Shown here one piece after another: positions 1-5,619 of a stretch of 10,808 nucleotides of DNA. This DNA is from Methanolobus sp. UBA118 (GTDB taxonomy: Archaea > Halobacteriota > Methanosarcinia > Methanosarcinales > Methanosarcinaceae): NCBI GenBank assembly GCA_002508635.1, contig DACO01000147.1:1-10808 (forward strand), in the 5' to 3' direction. The first letter of the stretch is position 1. Every line of letters begins with the position of its first letter. The position numbers and the translations under genes were made by a program. Under the pieces are notes generated by a model. The model searched no databases. It was not told the DNA's origin and was given only the letters and a program-made list of their open reading frames with translations.

Positions 1-936
1 GACTCGGACCACCTGCCGGGAAAGATCAACTCATACGGGGAAATGCTTGAGAAAGGAAAGCGGGAAACACTAAGGCTGCTGGATTTCCTTGTAAGTGATT
101 TTGGTTTTGACGAGAACGATGTCCATGCAGTGTTTTCCGGTGGCAGAGGATACCATTTCCACATCAGTGACCCGTCAGTCCTCTCGCTGGGAAGCCCGGA
201 AAGACGTGAGATCGTGGACTATATAAGCGGGAAGCTCAATCCTGAGATGCATTACAGTAAAGAGTGGCTTGTCGGAGAGCACGGAAGCGGTACTGATACC
301 TTCAAGGGTAAGACCGCTGTGCCCTACAAGTATGCGTTAAAGAACTATGACAGCGGCTGGGGCAAAAGGATTGCACATTATATAGTACAGTATCTTATAG
401 CCGAGTCCGTCAAAGAAGACAAGAACATGTTCCGGGAACTCAGAGAACTCAAGGGTTTTGGAAGAAGTAATGCAAAAAGATTCCAGGAGCTTAAGAAAAT
501 ATCAAAGAAGCCGGAAGTGCTCAGGAACATAGTCGACCATGGAAGGCTGGATTTCGGACACATCGATGATTTCCAGGACGTGGTCAGCCTGTTAATAAAA
601 CAAGCCGCTGAAAGGTCAAAGGTCAATTTCGGCAGCACCCAGGTGGACGAGCCTGTAACCGCAGATATCAAGCGACTCATCCGTCTGCCCGGTTCACTTC
701 ACGGGAAGTCCGGAATGAAGGTAACGGCATTGGGCATCGATGAACTTGAAGATTTCGAACCCTTGAACGATGCTATTGTGTTTGGCGACAGAACGGTAAA
801 GATAAAAGTTATAAAACCATTTGCAGTTCAGATGAAAGAAAAGGACTTTGTACTGGAGGAGGGCGTTCAGGAACTCCCCGAATACGCCGCAATCTACTTC
901 ATGTGCAGAGGTGCAGCAGAATATGGATCGCACTGA
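1..936 (+). CDS. priS: DNA primase catalytic (small) subunit PriS, 5' end outside window
   Basis: Catalytic subunit of the archaeal/eukaryotic-type primase, which with PriL makes primers for replication. The reading frame is open from base 1, so the first internal ATG (43) is not the start; about 100 N-terminal residues are probably missing. The first three visible codons read D-S-D, the expected catalytic metal-binding Asp pair. Next comes the conserved S-G-G-R-G-Y-H-F-H nucleotide-binding motif (bases 136-162), then a D (664-666) shortly before R-L-P-G-S-L-H-G-K-S-G (685-717), which matches the third catalytic Asp and phosphate-binding region of the family. No Cys-rich zinc knuckle is visible after the DxD pair, where some archaeal PriS proteins carry one. 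The 3' end overlaps gins51 by 14 bases, indicating co-translation with another replication protein. Identification rests on motifs seen; only the length of the missing part is inferred. Confidence 0.95.
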   Translation, partial: DSDHLPGKINSYGEMLEKGKRETLRLLDFLVSDFGFDENDVHAVFSGGRGYHFHISDPSVLSLGSPERREIVDYISGKLNPEMHYSKEWLVGEHGSGTDTFKGKTAVPYKYALKNYDSGWGKRIAHYIVQYLIAESVKEDKNMFRELRELKGFGRSNAKRFQELKKISKKPEVLRNIVDHGRLDFGHIDDFQDVVSLLIKQAAERSKVNFGSTQVDEPVTADIKRLIRLPGSLHGKSGMKVTALGIDELEDFEPLNDAIVFGDRTVKIKVIKPFAVQMKEKDFVLEEGVQELPEYAAIYFMCRGAAEYGSH

Positions 937-1624
937 GCTTAAGAACACACTCCGTGAAGAGGGCAGCTCTTCAATAAAAGGAATCCATCCGGACTTTTTC
1001 GAGGAAGTAGCGGAATATGTGAAGGAGCTTGAGGAAGAGATCGACAAGATCAACAACCCCAGATCAGTTGAATCGAAGATGCTGGAGGATGAGCTGCAGA
1101 GCGCCATGACGGATGTGGAGGTCATATTCATCCGCCGGCTTAAAAAAACAATAGTGACAGCCACAACAACTGCCTTTTCCAACAGACCTCCGCAGGACAT
1201 ACATAAACTGCTCCCCGAAGAAAGAAGAGTATATGATGCTGTCCTGTCAACCATAAACACGGCCAGACAGGAATTACTTCAACCGATACTCGACCCGCAT
1301 GCCGGCAGTAAAGTTAAAGAGGACAGGAAGCCAAGTATAACTGGAGAGAGTGACGGGAAAAATACAATAGCTGAAAATTCAGGTCAGGGAGAAACAGGTG
1401 CTTCGCCGGAAACTGTCATGGACAGGCAGGAAAAAGAGGCAATAGGCAAAAGTAATATAAATGAAGAATTCGTTGTTGTGCGAATACTGGAGGACCTGCC
1501 TACTTTCAAGGCTATGGATAATCGAAATTATACATTGCGTGCTGAAGATGTTGTTGTTTTACCGGCCCTGAATGCAAAAGGACTAGTCAAACGCAACGTG
1601 GCACAGATGATCACTACTAATTGA
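923..1624 (+). CDS. gins51: GINS complex subunit Gins51 (Gins15-type)
   Basis: Subunit of the archaeal GINS complex, which binds MCM and the Cdc45/GAN (RecJ-like) protein in the replicative helicase assembly. The frame is open further upstream, but ATG 923 is preferred because a GAGGTG Shine-Dalgarno lies at 908-913 with 9 bases of spacing; this gives 233 residues. Residues about 1-122 are helical and acidic, fitting the A domain. Residues about 123-180 are a Ser/Gly/Glu/Lys-rich low-complexity linker. Residues about 182-233 (VVVRILEDLPTF, then Y-T-L-x-x-E-D-V-V-x-L-P and N-A-K-x-L-V) form the small B domain. The A-then-B order identifies the Gins51 type rather than Gins23. The start lies inside the end of priS, so the two are probably translationally coupled. 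The linker is the only part I cannot match to a family pattern. Confidence 0.85.
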   Translation: MDRTELKNTLREEGSSSIKGIHPDFFEEVAEYVKELEEEIDKINNPRSVESKMLEDELQSAMTDVEVIFIRRLKKTIVTATTTAFSNRPPQDIHKLLPEERRVYDAVLSTINTARQELLQPILDPHAGSKVKEDRKPSITGESDGKNTIAENSGQGETGASPETVMDRQEKEAIGKSNINEEFVVVRILEDLPTFKAMDNRNYTLRAEDVVVLPALNAKGLVKRNVAQMITTN

Positions 1625-1649
1625 CCTAAAACTTATTTAAGGTGTAGAA

Positions 1650-1928
1650 ATGAAGATCCCGAAGAGATTCAAAACATATTGCCCTTCATGCAAGAAGCAC
1701 ACAGAAGTCGTCGCGGAAAGAGTGAGGAAGGGTAAAGCATCGTCATTAACACATATCTCAAGACAGAAGAAACGCCAGACAGGAATCGGCAACAGCGGTA
1801 AATTCTCAAAGGTGCCTGGAGGAGACAAACCCACCAAGAGAGTATGGCTGAGGTACAAGTGCACAGAGTGCAACAAGTCCCACCAGAGACCCTGTTTCAG
1901 AGCAAAGAAGTTCGAATTTGCGGAGTGA
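1650..1928 (+). CDS. rpl44e: Large ribosomal subunit protein eL42 (L44e)
   Basis: Component of the archaeal/eukaryotic large ribosomal subunit, located near the E site in known ribosomes. The 92-residue product has the family's normal length. It opens with M-K-I-P-K-R-F-K-T-Y-C, carries a C-x-x-C pair near residues 11-14 and a second C-x-x-C near 74-77 that together form a zinc site, and is rich in Lys/Arg. The central G-x-G-N-S-G-K-F-S-K-x-P-G-G-D-K-P-T-K stretch is characteristic. An AAGGTG ribosome-binding site at 1638-1643 precedes ATG 1650 by 6 bases. It starts the rpl44e-rps27e-aif2a-nop10 translation block, 25 bases after gins51. The next gene's Shine-Dalgarno overlaps its stop codon. 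Confidence 0.97.
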   Translation: MKIPKRFKTYCPSCKKHTEVVAERVRKGKASSLTHISRQKKRQTGIGNSGKFSKVPGGDKPTKRVWLRYKCTECNKSHQRPCFRAKKFEFAE

Positions 1929-1933
1929 TGTGA

Positions 1934-2110
1934 ATGAACAAACCAAAGAGCAGATTCCTGCGTGTCAAATGTAATGACTGTGAGAACGAACAGGTCATTT
2001 TCGGAAGCGCAAGCGAGAAGGTAACATGTCTTGTATGCGGAAGGACACTCGCAGAACCAACCGGCGGAAAATCAACAATCACAACACATATTCTTGAAGT
2101 TCTTGATTAA
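1934..2110 (+). CDS. rps27e: Small ribosomal subunit protein eS27 (S27e)
   Basis: A 58-residue ribosomal protein of the small subunit. The translation begins M-N-K-P-K-S-R-F-L-R-V-K and contains C-N-D-C (residues 13-16) and C-L-V-C-G (residues 32-36), the four-cysteine zinc ribbon of S27e. It ends T-H-I-L-E-V-L-D, a usual C-terminus for the archaeal family. The start ATG 1934 is preceded by GGAGTG at 1922-1927, which overlaps the rpl44e stop codon; the genes are 5 bases apart. An ATG at 1928 is followed at once by a stop and can be excluded. Gene order L44e-S27e-aIF2-alpha is conserved in many archaea, supporting the call. Nothing unusual in the sequence. Confidence 0.96.
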   Translation: MNKPKSRFLRVKCNDCENEQVIFGSASEKVTCLVCGRTLAEPTGGKSTITTHILEVLD

Positions 2111-2121
2111 AGTGATTTATA

Positions 2122-2922
2122 ATGGATAGAAACAATTGGCCAGAAAGCGGAGATTTTGTTGTCTGTACCGTAAAGGACGTAACCGACTTCGGTGCATACA
2201 CAACACTCGAGGAGTATGATGGAAAAGAAGGATTCATCCATATCTCCGAAATCAAGGCCGGATGGGTCAAATATGTCAGGGACCACGTACGTGAAGGACA
2301 GAAGATCGTCTGTAAAGTACTTAACGTGGATTCATCCAGAAGGCATATAGACCTGTCACTAAAAGATGTTAACGAGCATCAGAAGCGTGCCAAGATCCAG
2401 GAATGGAAGAACGAGCAAAAAGCTGCCAAGTGGCTTCAGTTCGTGGCAGAAGAGACAAAGACCGATAAAGAGGAGATGCAGAAGGTCAGCCAGAAACTGG
2501 TTGAGAACTTCGGAAGCCAGTATGCCGCATTCGAAGAAGCTGCCATGACCGGAGTCAATGCCTTCAGCGACATCAAGCTCAAGAAGAAAATTGCCAGCAG
2601 CATTGCCGAGGTCGCTCAGAACAACATCAAACTGCCCTTTGTGGACATCGCAGGTTATGTCGATCTGACATGCAATCTTCCTGAGGGAATCGAAGTAATA
2701 AGGACTGCCCTTGAAGCAGCCAATAAGGTCGATGACGAAGATGACGTGCGTATCGACATCAGTTACACCGGTGCACCAAGATACAGAATAAAGGTCATAG
2801 CCCCGGATTATAAAAAGGCGGAATCCGTGCTGAAGAAATCAGCAGATATTGCCGTTGATACTATCGAAGAACTTGGTGGAAAAGGCGAATTCCACAGACA
2901 TAATGATGCTGTAAAGGCGTGA
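2122..2922 (+). CDS. eif2a: Translation initiation factor aIF2 subunit alpha
   Basis: Alpha subunit of the trimeric aIF2, which delivers initiator Met-tRNA to the small ribosomal subunit. The 266 residues match the family's normal length. Residues about 8-83 are an S1-type RNA-binding domain, with G-D-F-V-V-C-T-V, D-F-G-A-Y, E-G-F-I-H-I-S-E-I and the closing I-D-L-S-L-K. Residues about 85-175 are a helical middle domain, and the remainder is the alpha-beta domain that binds aIF2-gamma, with Y-R-I-K-V near residues 252-256 region. After I-S-E-I the sequence is K-A-G-W-V-K, so there is no serine equivalent to the regulatory Ser51 of eukaryotes, as usual in archaea. It follows rps27e by 11 bases. 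The Shine-Dalgarno is weak (GTGAT at 2112-2116), so translation may depend on coupling to rps27e. Confidence 0.96.
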   Translation: MDRNNWPESGDFVVCTVKDVTDFGAYTTLEEYDGKEGFIHISEIKAGWVKYVRDHVREGQKIVCKVLNVDSSRRHIDLSLKDVNEHQKRAKIQEWKNEQKAAKWLQFVAEETKTDKEEMQKVSQKLVENFGSQYAAFEEAAMTGVNAFSDIKLKKKIASSIAEVAQNNIKLPFVDIAGYVDLTCNLPEGIEVIRTALEAANKVDDEDDVRIDISYTGAPRYRIKVIAPDYKKAESVLKKSADIAVDTIEELGGKGEFHRHNDAVKA

Positions 2923-2929
2923 TGTATCT

Positions 2930-3094
2930 TTGGGGTTGAAGATCTACAGGTGTAAGAACTGCGGCAGATACACACTTGAAGAAAAATGCCCGGTATGCGG
3001 ATCACTTACAGTGGATCCCAGACCGGCTAAATTTTCCCCCGAGGACCCATATGGGAAATATCGCAGATTAGCCATAAAGGAGAATGATCTATGA
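2930..3094 (+). CDS. nop10: H/ACA ribonucleoprotein subunit Nop10
   Basis: Small zinc-ribbon protein of the H/ACA RNP, which with Cbf5, Gar1 and L7Ae makes pseudouridines in rRNA. The translation gives K-I-Y-R-C-K-N-C-G-R-Y-T-L, then K-C-P-V-C-G, then P-R-P-A-K-F-S-P-E-D and Y-G-K-Y-R-R: two CxxC knuckles plus the family's signature C-terminal half. No ATG or GTG fits. Two in-frame TTG codons are candidates, 2930 (54 residues, MGLKIYRC) and 2936 (52 residues). I prefer 2930 because GTGATG (2919-2924) lies 5 bases upstream and because M-G-x-K-I is a common Nop10 N-terminus, but this is a judgement. The stop overlaps the next gene's start in an ATGA (3091-3094), implying tight coupling. It lies 7 bases after aIF2-alpha. 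Confidence 0.92.
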   Translation: MGLKIYRCKNCGRYTLEEKCPVCGSLTVDPRPAKFSPEDPYGKYRRLAIKENDL

Positions 3095-3864
3095 AGGGGA
3101 CAAAAGTAATTCGATTAAGAGAGGAAGTTCAGCTTAATAATCCTGTTTTTCTTGTAGGGCTTCCAGGCGTAGGACATGTCGGAAAACTTGTTGCAGAGCA
3201 CCTGATCGAAGAACTGGATGCCGAGAAGATCCTCGAGATCTATTCACACCATTTCCCACCACAGGTACTGGTGGACGAGAACAGTGAGATCCATACTGTC
3301 AATAATGAGATGTATATCTGTTCCATTGAAAAGTGCGATATTCTGGTACTTGTCGGAGACCACCAGAGTTCCACCGGAGAAGGACACTATGAACTCTGTG
3401 ACCTGTACCTGGACATTGCAGAGGAATTCGGGATCCAGAGAATCTATACCCTCGGAGGTTTCCCCACCGGACAGCTAACCTATTCAGATGAGGTACTTGG
3501 AGCTGTAAATAACCAGGAACTCATTGACGAGCTCAAAGAAACAGGTGTTGTTTTCAAGGAGAACGAGCCCGGAGGAGGAATCGTTGGTGCTTCCGGACTT
3601 ATACTGGGTCTAAGTAAATTCAGGAATATCGATGCAGCATGTCTGATGGGACTTACCTCAGGATACCTTGTAGATCCGAAAAGTGCCCAGTCGCTGTTGA
3701 AGGTCATATGCGGGATATTCGATATCGAAATCGATGAAGGTCCTCTTGAAGAGCGTGCAAAGGAAATGGAAAAGATCGTTGCCAGGCTCAAAGAGGTAGA
3801 ACAGCAGCAACAGGGAATATCGGATGCCAATATCAAGGATGATGACCTCAGATACATAGGCTGA
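3091..3864 (+). CDS. PAC2-family proteasome assembly chaperone-like protein (COG2047, PbaB-type)
   Basis: A 257-residue member of the archaeal PAC2/COG2047 family, relatives of the eukaryotic proteasome assembly chaperones Pba1-Pba2; some archaeal members bind the 20S proteasome core. Visible hallmarks are N-P-V-F-L-V-G-L-P-G-V-G-H-V-G (residues 17-31), L-V-G-D-H-Q-S (residues 87-93 region), T-L-G-G-F-P-T-G (about 124-131) and G-G-G-I-V-G-A-S-G-L-I-L-G-L (about 162-175). Residues about 218-240 are a Glu/Lys-rich coiled coil, followed by a tail ending D-D-D-L-R-Y-I-G. A tyrosine so close to the end recalls the HbYX proteasome-docking tail, although here two residues follow it instead of one. 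AAGGAGA at 3077-3083 is a strong Shine-Dalgarno and the start overlaps the nop10 stop by 4 bases. The family call is secure; a direct proteasome role is inferred from relatives. Confidence 0.85.
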   Translation: MKGTKVIRLREEVQLNNPVFLVGLPGVGHVGKLVAEHLIEELDAEKILEIYSHHFPPQVLVDENSEIHTVNNEMYICSIEKCDILVLVGDHQSSTGEGHYELCDLYLDIAEEFGIQRIYTLGGFPTGQLTYSDEVLGAVNNQELIDELKETGVVFKENEPGGGIVGASGLILGLSKFRNIDAACLMGLTSGYLVDPKSAQSLLKVICGIFDIEIDEGPLEERAKEMEKIVARLKEVEQQQQGISDANIKDDDLRYIG

Positions 3865-3873
3865 AGGTGTCCG

Positions 3874-5091
3874 ATGAAAATAAACGCCGATCTGCACATA
3901 CATTCTAAATATTCAATGGCATGTTCCGGCAAAATGGACCTGCCGACAATTGCAAGAGAGGCTTCAAAAAAAGGCATTGACCTGGTCGCCACTGGCGACT
4001 GCACCCATCCCCAATGGATGAAGGAGATCAGAAGTCATGCCATCGATGATGACAATGTCGTCATCGAAAATACTACTTTTTCAATAACAACTGAGATAGA
4101 GGACAAGAACCGTGTGCATCACCTGCTGATACTGCCATCCGTATCAAAGGCACAGGAATTGGCTGAATCAATAGCAAAATACGGTAATCTCTCAACAGAC
4201 GGCCGTCCCACTGTTCGCCTTGACGGCAGTGAGATAGCAGAGATAGCAAAGGACATTGGAGCACTCATCGGACCCTGTCATGCATTCACCCCCTGGACGG
4301 CAATGTATGCATACCATGATTCCCTTGAAAGCTGCTATGGAGACATGAAAGATTATGTTTCTTTTCTCGAGCTGGGTCTGAGCGCAGACAGCGATTACGC
4401 AGACCGCATAAGTGAGCTTCACGGGCTTACATTTCTCACTAACTCCGATGCACATTCCCCCTATTCCAACAAGCTTGCAAGGGAATTCAACCGGATAGAG
4501 CTTCCCGAAGTTACATTTGAAGGCCTGAAAAAGGCGATTCTAAGGGAGGATAATTACGGAGTCACAATGAACATCGGGTTCTATCCGCAGGAGGGCAAGT
4601 ACAACGAATCCGCATGCATCAAGTGTTTTACCCACTACTCCTTTGAAGACAGCATAGCAAACAGATGGAAATGCAATGTCTGCGGAGGACGTATCAAAAA
4701 AGGAGTGGTGGACCGGGTGAACGAGCTTGCCGATCTCTCAGAACCGCAACATCCGGACCACAGGCCATCATATATCCATCTGATGCCGCTTTCGGAAATA
4801 ATAATGATGGCACTCGGACATGCGAGCATCAACACCAAGGGAGTACAGAGTGCATGGAACGCCCTGCTAGAAAAGTTCGGAGATGAGCTGAATGTACTAC
4901 TTCATGTGGAACCTGAAAACATGGATTTTATTGACAGGAGAATCGTAGATGCGATTACCGCCTTCAGGGAAGAAAAGGTAATTCTGCATCCCGGAGGCGG
5001 AGGAAAGTACGGCTGGATAGAGATGCCGGAGGAAAAAAAGGACGAAGGCAACGACCATAAAAAGAGCCAGAGTTCCCTCTTTGATTTCTAA
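3874..5091 (+). CDS. Endonuclease Q family PHP/zinc-ribbon nuclease
   Basis: PHP-domain protein (TIGR00375/COG1379 type) matching endonuclease Q, which in Thermococcales nicks DNA 5' of uracil, hypoxanthine, xanthine and abasic sites. The 405 residues are close to the described enzymes. Metal ligands in order: D-L-H-I-H (residues 6-10), G-D-C-T-H (41-45), E74, H82-H83, H136 in P-C-H-A-F-T-P, and S-D-A-H (191-194). A four-cysteine zinc ribbon follows (C248, C251, C267, C270), then an L-H-P-G-G-G-G-K-Y-G glycine loop (371-380). The last seven residues, Q-S-S-L-F-D-F (399-405), fit the PCNA-interacting peptide and resemble the archaeal RFC large-subunit tail. GAAGGTG (3863-3869) overlaps the stop of the PAC2 gene. 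A different PHP phosphoesterase activity is possible, but the ribbon, glycine loop and tail argue for EndoQ. Confidence 0.85.
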   Translation: MKINADLHIHSKYSMACSGKMDLPTIAREASKKGIDLVATGDCTHPQWMKEIRSHAIDDDNVVIENTTFSITTEIEDKNRVHHLLILPSVSKAQELAESIAKYGNLSTDGRPTVRLDGSEIAEIAKDIGALIGPCHAFTPWTAMYAYHDSLESCYGDMKDYVSFLELGLSADSDYADRISELHGLTFLTNSDAHSPYSNKLAREFNRIELPEVTFEGLKKAILREDNYGVTMNIGFYPQEGKYNESACIKCFTHYSFEDSIANRWKCNVCGGRIKKGVVDRVNELADLSEPQHPDHRPSYIHLMPLSEIIMMALGHASINTKGVQSAWNALLEKFGDELNVLLHVEPENMDFIDRRIVDAITAFREEKVILHPGGGGKYGWIEMPEEKKDEGNDHKKSQSSLFDF

Positions 5092-5099
5092 TCTCGATA

Positions 5100-5109
5100 C
5101 TTATATAAT
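5100..5109 (+). promoter_or_regulatory. TATA box of the tRNA-Ser gene
   Basis: CTTATATAAT is a good archaeal TATA element. Its centre lies about 31 bases before the first base of the tRNA, so initiation near 5129-5131 would leave only a few bases of leader. It sits 9 bases after the endonuclease Q stop codon, so the tRNA is probably transcribed independently of the upstream protein operon. Inference from spacing only. Confidence 0.65.
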
Positions 5110-5134
5110 AGATAAAAACTATCAGAAGCAACGT

Positions 5135-5250
5135 GCCGAGGTGGCAGAGCGGACTAATCCGATGACGGAAAAGTCACGGAGTCCAAACGCGACCGGCTCG
5201 AGACCGGTTTCTCCGGGAGGAGTGCTTGGGTTCGAATCCCAACCTCGGCG
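5135..5250 (+). tRNA. tRNA-Ser(CGA) with about 30 extra bases in the D arm
   Basis: Reads serine UCG codons. Acceptor stem GCCGAGG (5135-5141) pairs with CCTCGGC (5243-5249), and the discriminator is G5250 as expected for serine. Anticodon stem ACCGG/CCGGT (5192-5196/5204-5208) encloses the seven-base loop CTCGAGA, giving anticodon CGA with no canonical 37/38 intron. The variable arm is long (stem CTCC/GGAG), as in serine tRNAs. The T arm TTGGG-TTCGAAT-CCCAA is perfect. The anomaly is between positions 9 and 26: the D region (5144-5190) is 47 bases instead of about 17. Removing 5159-5188 leaves an 86-nt tRNA with a clean three-pair D stem (GCA/TGC), A14, G15, G18, G19 and A21. CCA is not encoded. 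The gene is most likely functional because every other arm is intact. Confidence 0.9.
5159..5188 (+). other. Insertion in the tRNA-Ser D arm, possible non-canonical intron
   Basis: This 30-base segment is what must be removed to give a normal D stem (between tRNA positions 23 and 24; boundaries could shift a few bases upstream at the cost of an A12-C23 mismatch). With flanking D-loop bases it folds into a long hairpin: GGAC 5151-5154 with GTCC 5181-5184, TCCG 5158-5161 with CGGA 5177-5180, TGAC 5163-5166 with GTCA 5173-5176, loop GGAAAA, and bulges TAA and A on the 5' strand. The outer part (4 pairs, 3-base bulge, 4 pairs) looks like half of a bulge-helix-bulge motif. However, cutting there would leave the D arm too long, and no canonical motif forms at the junction that gives a normal tRNA. 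Confidence 0.6.
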
Positions 5251-5255
5251 TTTTT
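5251..5255 (+). terminator. T-run after tRNA-Ser
   Basis: TTTTT begins directly after the discriminator base and is followed by CTTAG. Oligo-T on the non-template strand is the usual archaeal termination signal, so transcription of the tRNA probably ends here. Confidence 0.55.
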
Positions 5256-5619
5256 CTTAGCACTATTTCTTATCAGTAGTCAGGTAAAACAGATTTCATA
5301 TAAGAGAATTTTTTCTTATTTAACCTGAACTCATCTTAATTACACTGAAAATCTCATCTTTTGTCCAGAGACTATATTGAATACCATTCAAAATTAACTC
5401 TGTTTCAGGTAAAGACAAATAATAGAATATCAGTCGATTGGTATAATTAAATAAATATAACTATATTTTATTCTATTCAGGTAAGATTATTCTTTAAAAA
5501 AGCTATCCTGAAGCTCATTTATGGATTTATGACATACACATATACAAAAGTTTTAACAAAATTATAAATAGTTTTAATATTAAAGAAACAAAAAGATAAA
5601 AAAGGATTTTTGTTCATAC
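5256..5619. other. AT-rich intergenic region with repeated CAGGTAA-type words
   Basis: About 360 bases without a credible open reading frame. It is clearly richer in A and T than its neighbours. TCAGGTAA occurs three times on the + strand (5280-5287, 5405-5412, 5477-5484). Related words occur on the - strand as TTCAGGTTA (5321-5329) and TTCAGGAT (5505-5512). The right-hand end contains the promoter of the PAS histidine kinase. No tRNA, C/D-box pair or stable hairpin was recognised. The words could be binding sites for a regulator or just chance in biased sequence. Confidence 0.5.
5562..5570 (+). promoter_or_regulatory. Probable TATA box of the soluble histidine kinase gene
   Basis: TTATAAATA, preceded by purine-rich sequence, lies about 54 bases before ATG 5620. 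Initiation some 25 bases downstream of its centre (about 5591) would give a leader of roughly 28 bases. An AAAGGA at 5601-5606 could be a weak Shine-Dalgarno but is 13 bases from the start, which is long. Other AT stretches nearby make the exact box uncertain. Confidence 0.5.

Noticed and set aside
848..922. Longer gins51 product starting at ATG 848.
   Set aside because: The extra 25 residues are priS read in another frame and do not look like the GINS N-terminus; ATG 923 has a well placed GAGGTG site.
694..1260. Open reading frame of 188 codons on the - strand.
   Set aside because: It is a Ser-rich antisense shadow of priS and gins51, without a ribosome-binding site or recognisable domain.
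1451..1466. Possible internal TATA element (TAATATAAAT) inside gins51 driving the ribosomal protein block.
   Set aside because: It falls in the AT-richer linker-coding part and nothing else supports a start site there; not strong enough to list as a promoter.
5159..5188. Possible C/D-box guide RNA inside the tRNA insert, as in the archaeal tRNA-Trp intron (GATGA at 5161-5165 resembles a C box).
   Set aside because: No CTGA D box occurs in the insert, and 30 bases is too short for two guide regions; the GATGA is explained by the hairpin stem.
5135..5250. tRNA gene as an integration site (att) of a mobile element.
   Set aside because: No integrase gene, no repeat of the tRNA 3' end and no foreign cargo is visible in the following sequence; the genes downstream are ordinary signalling genes.
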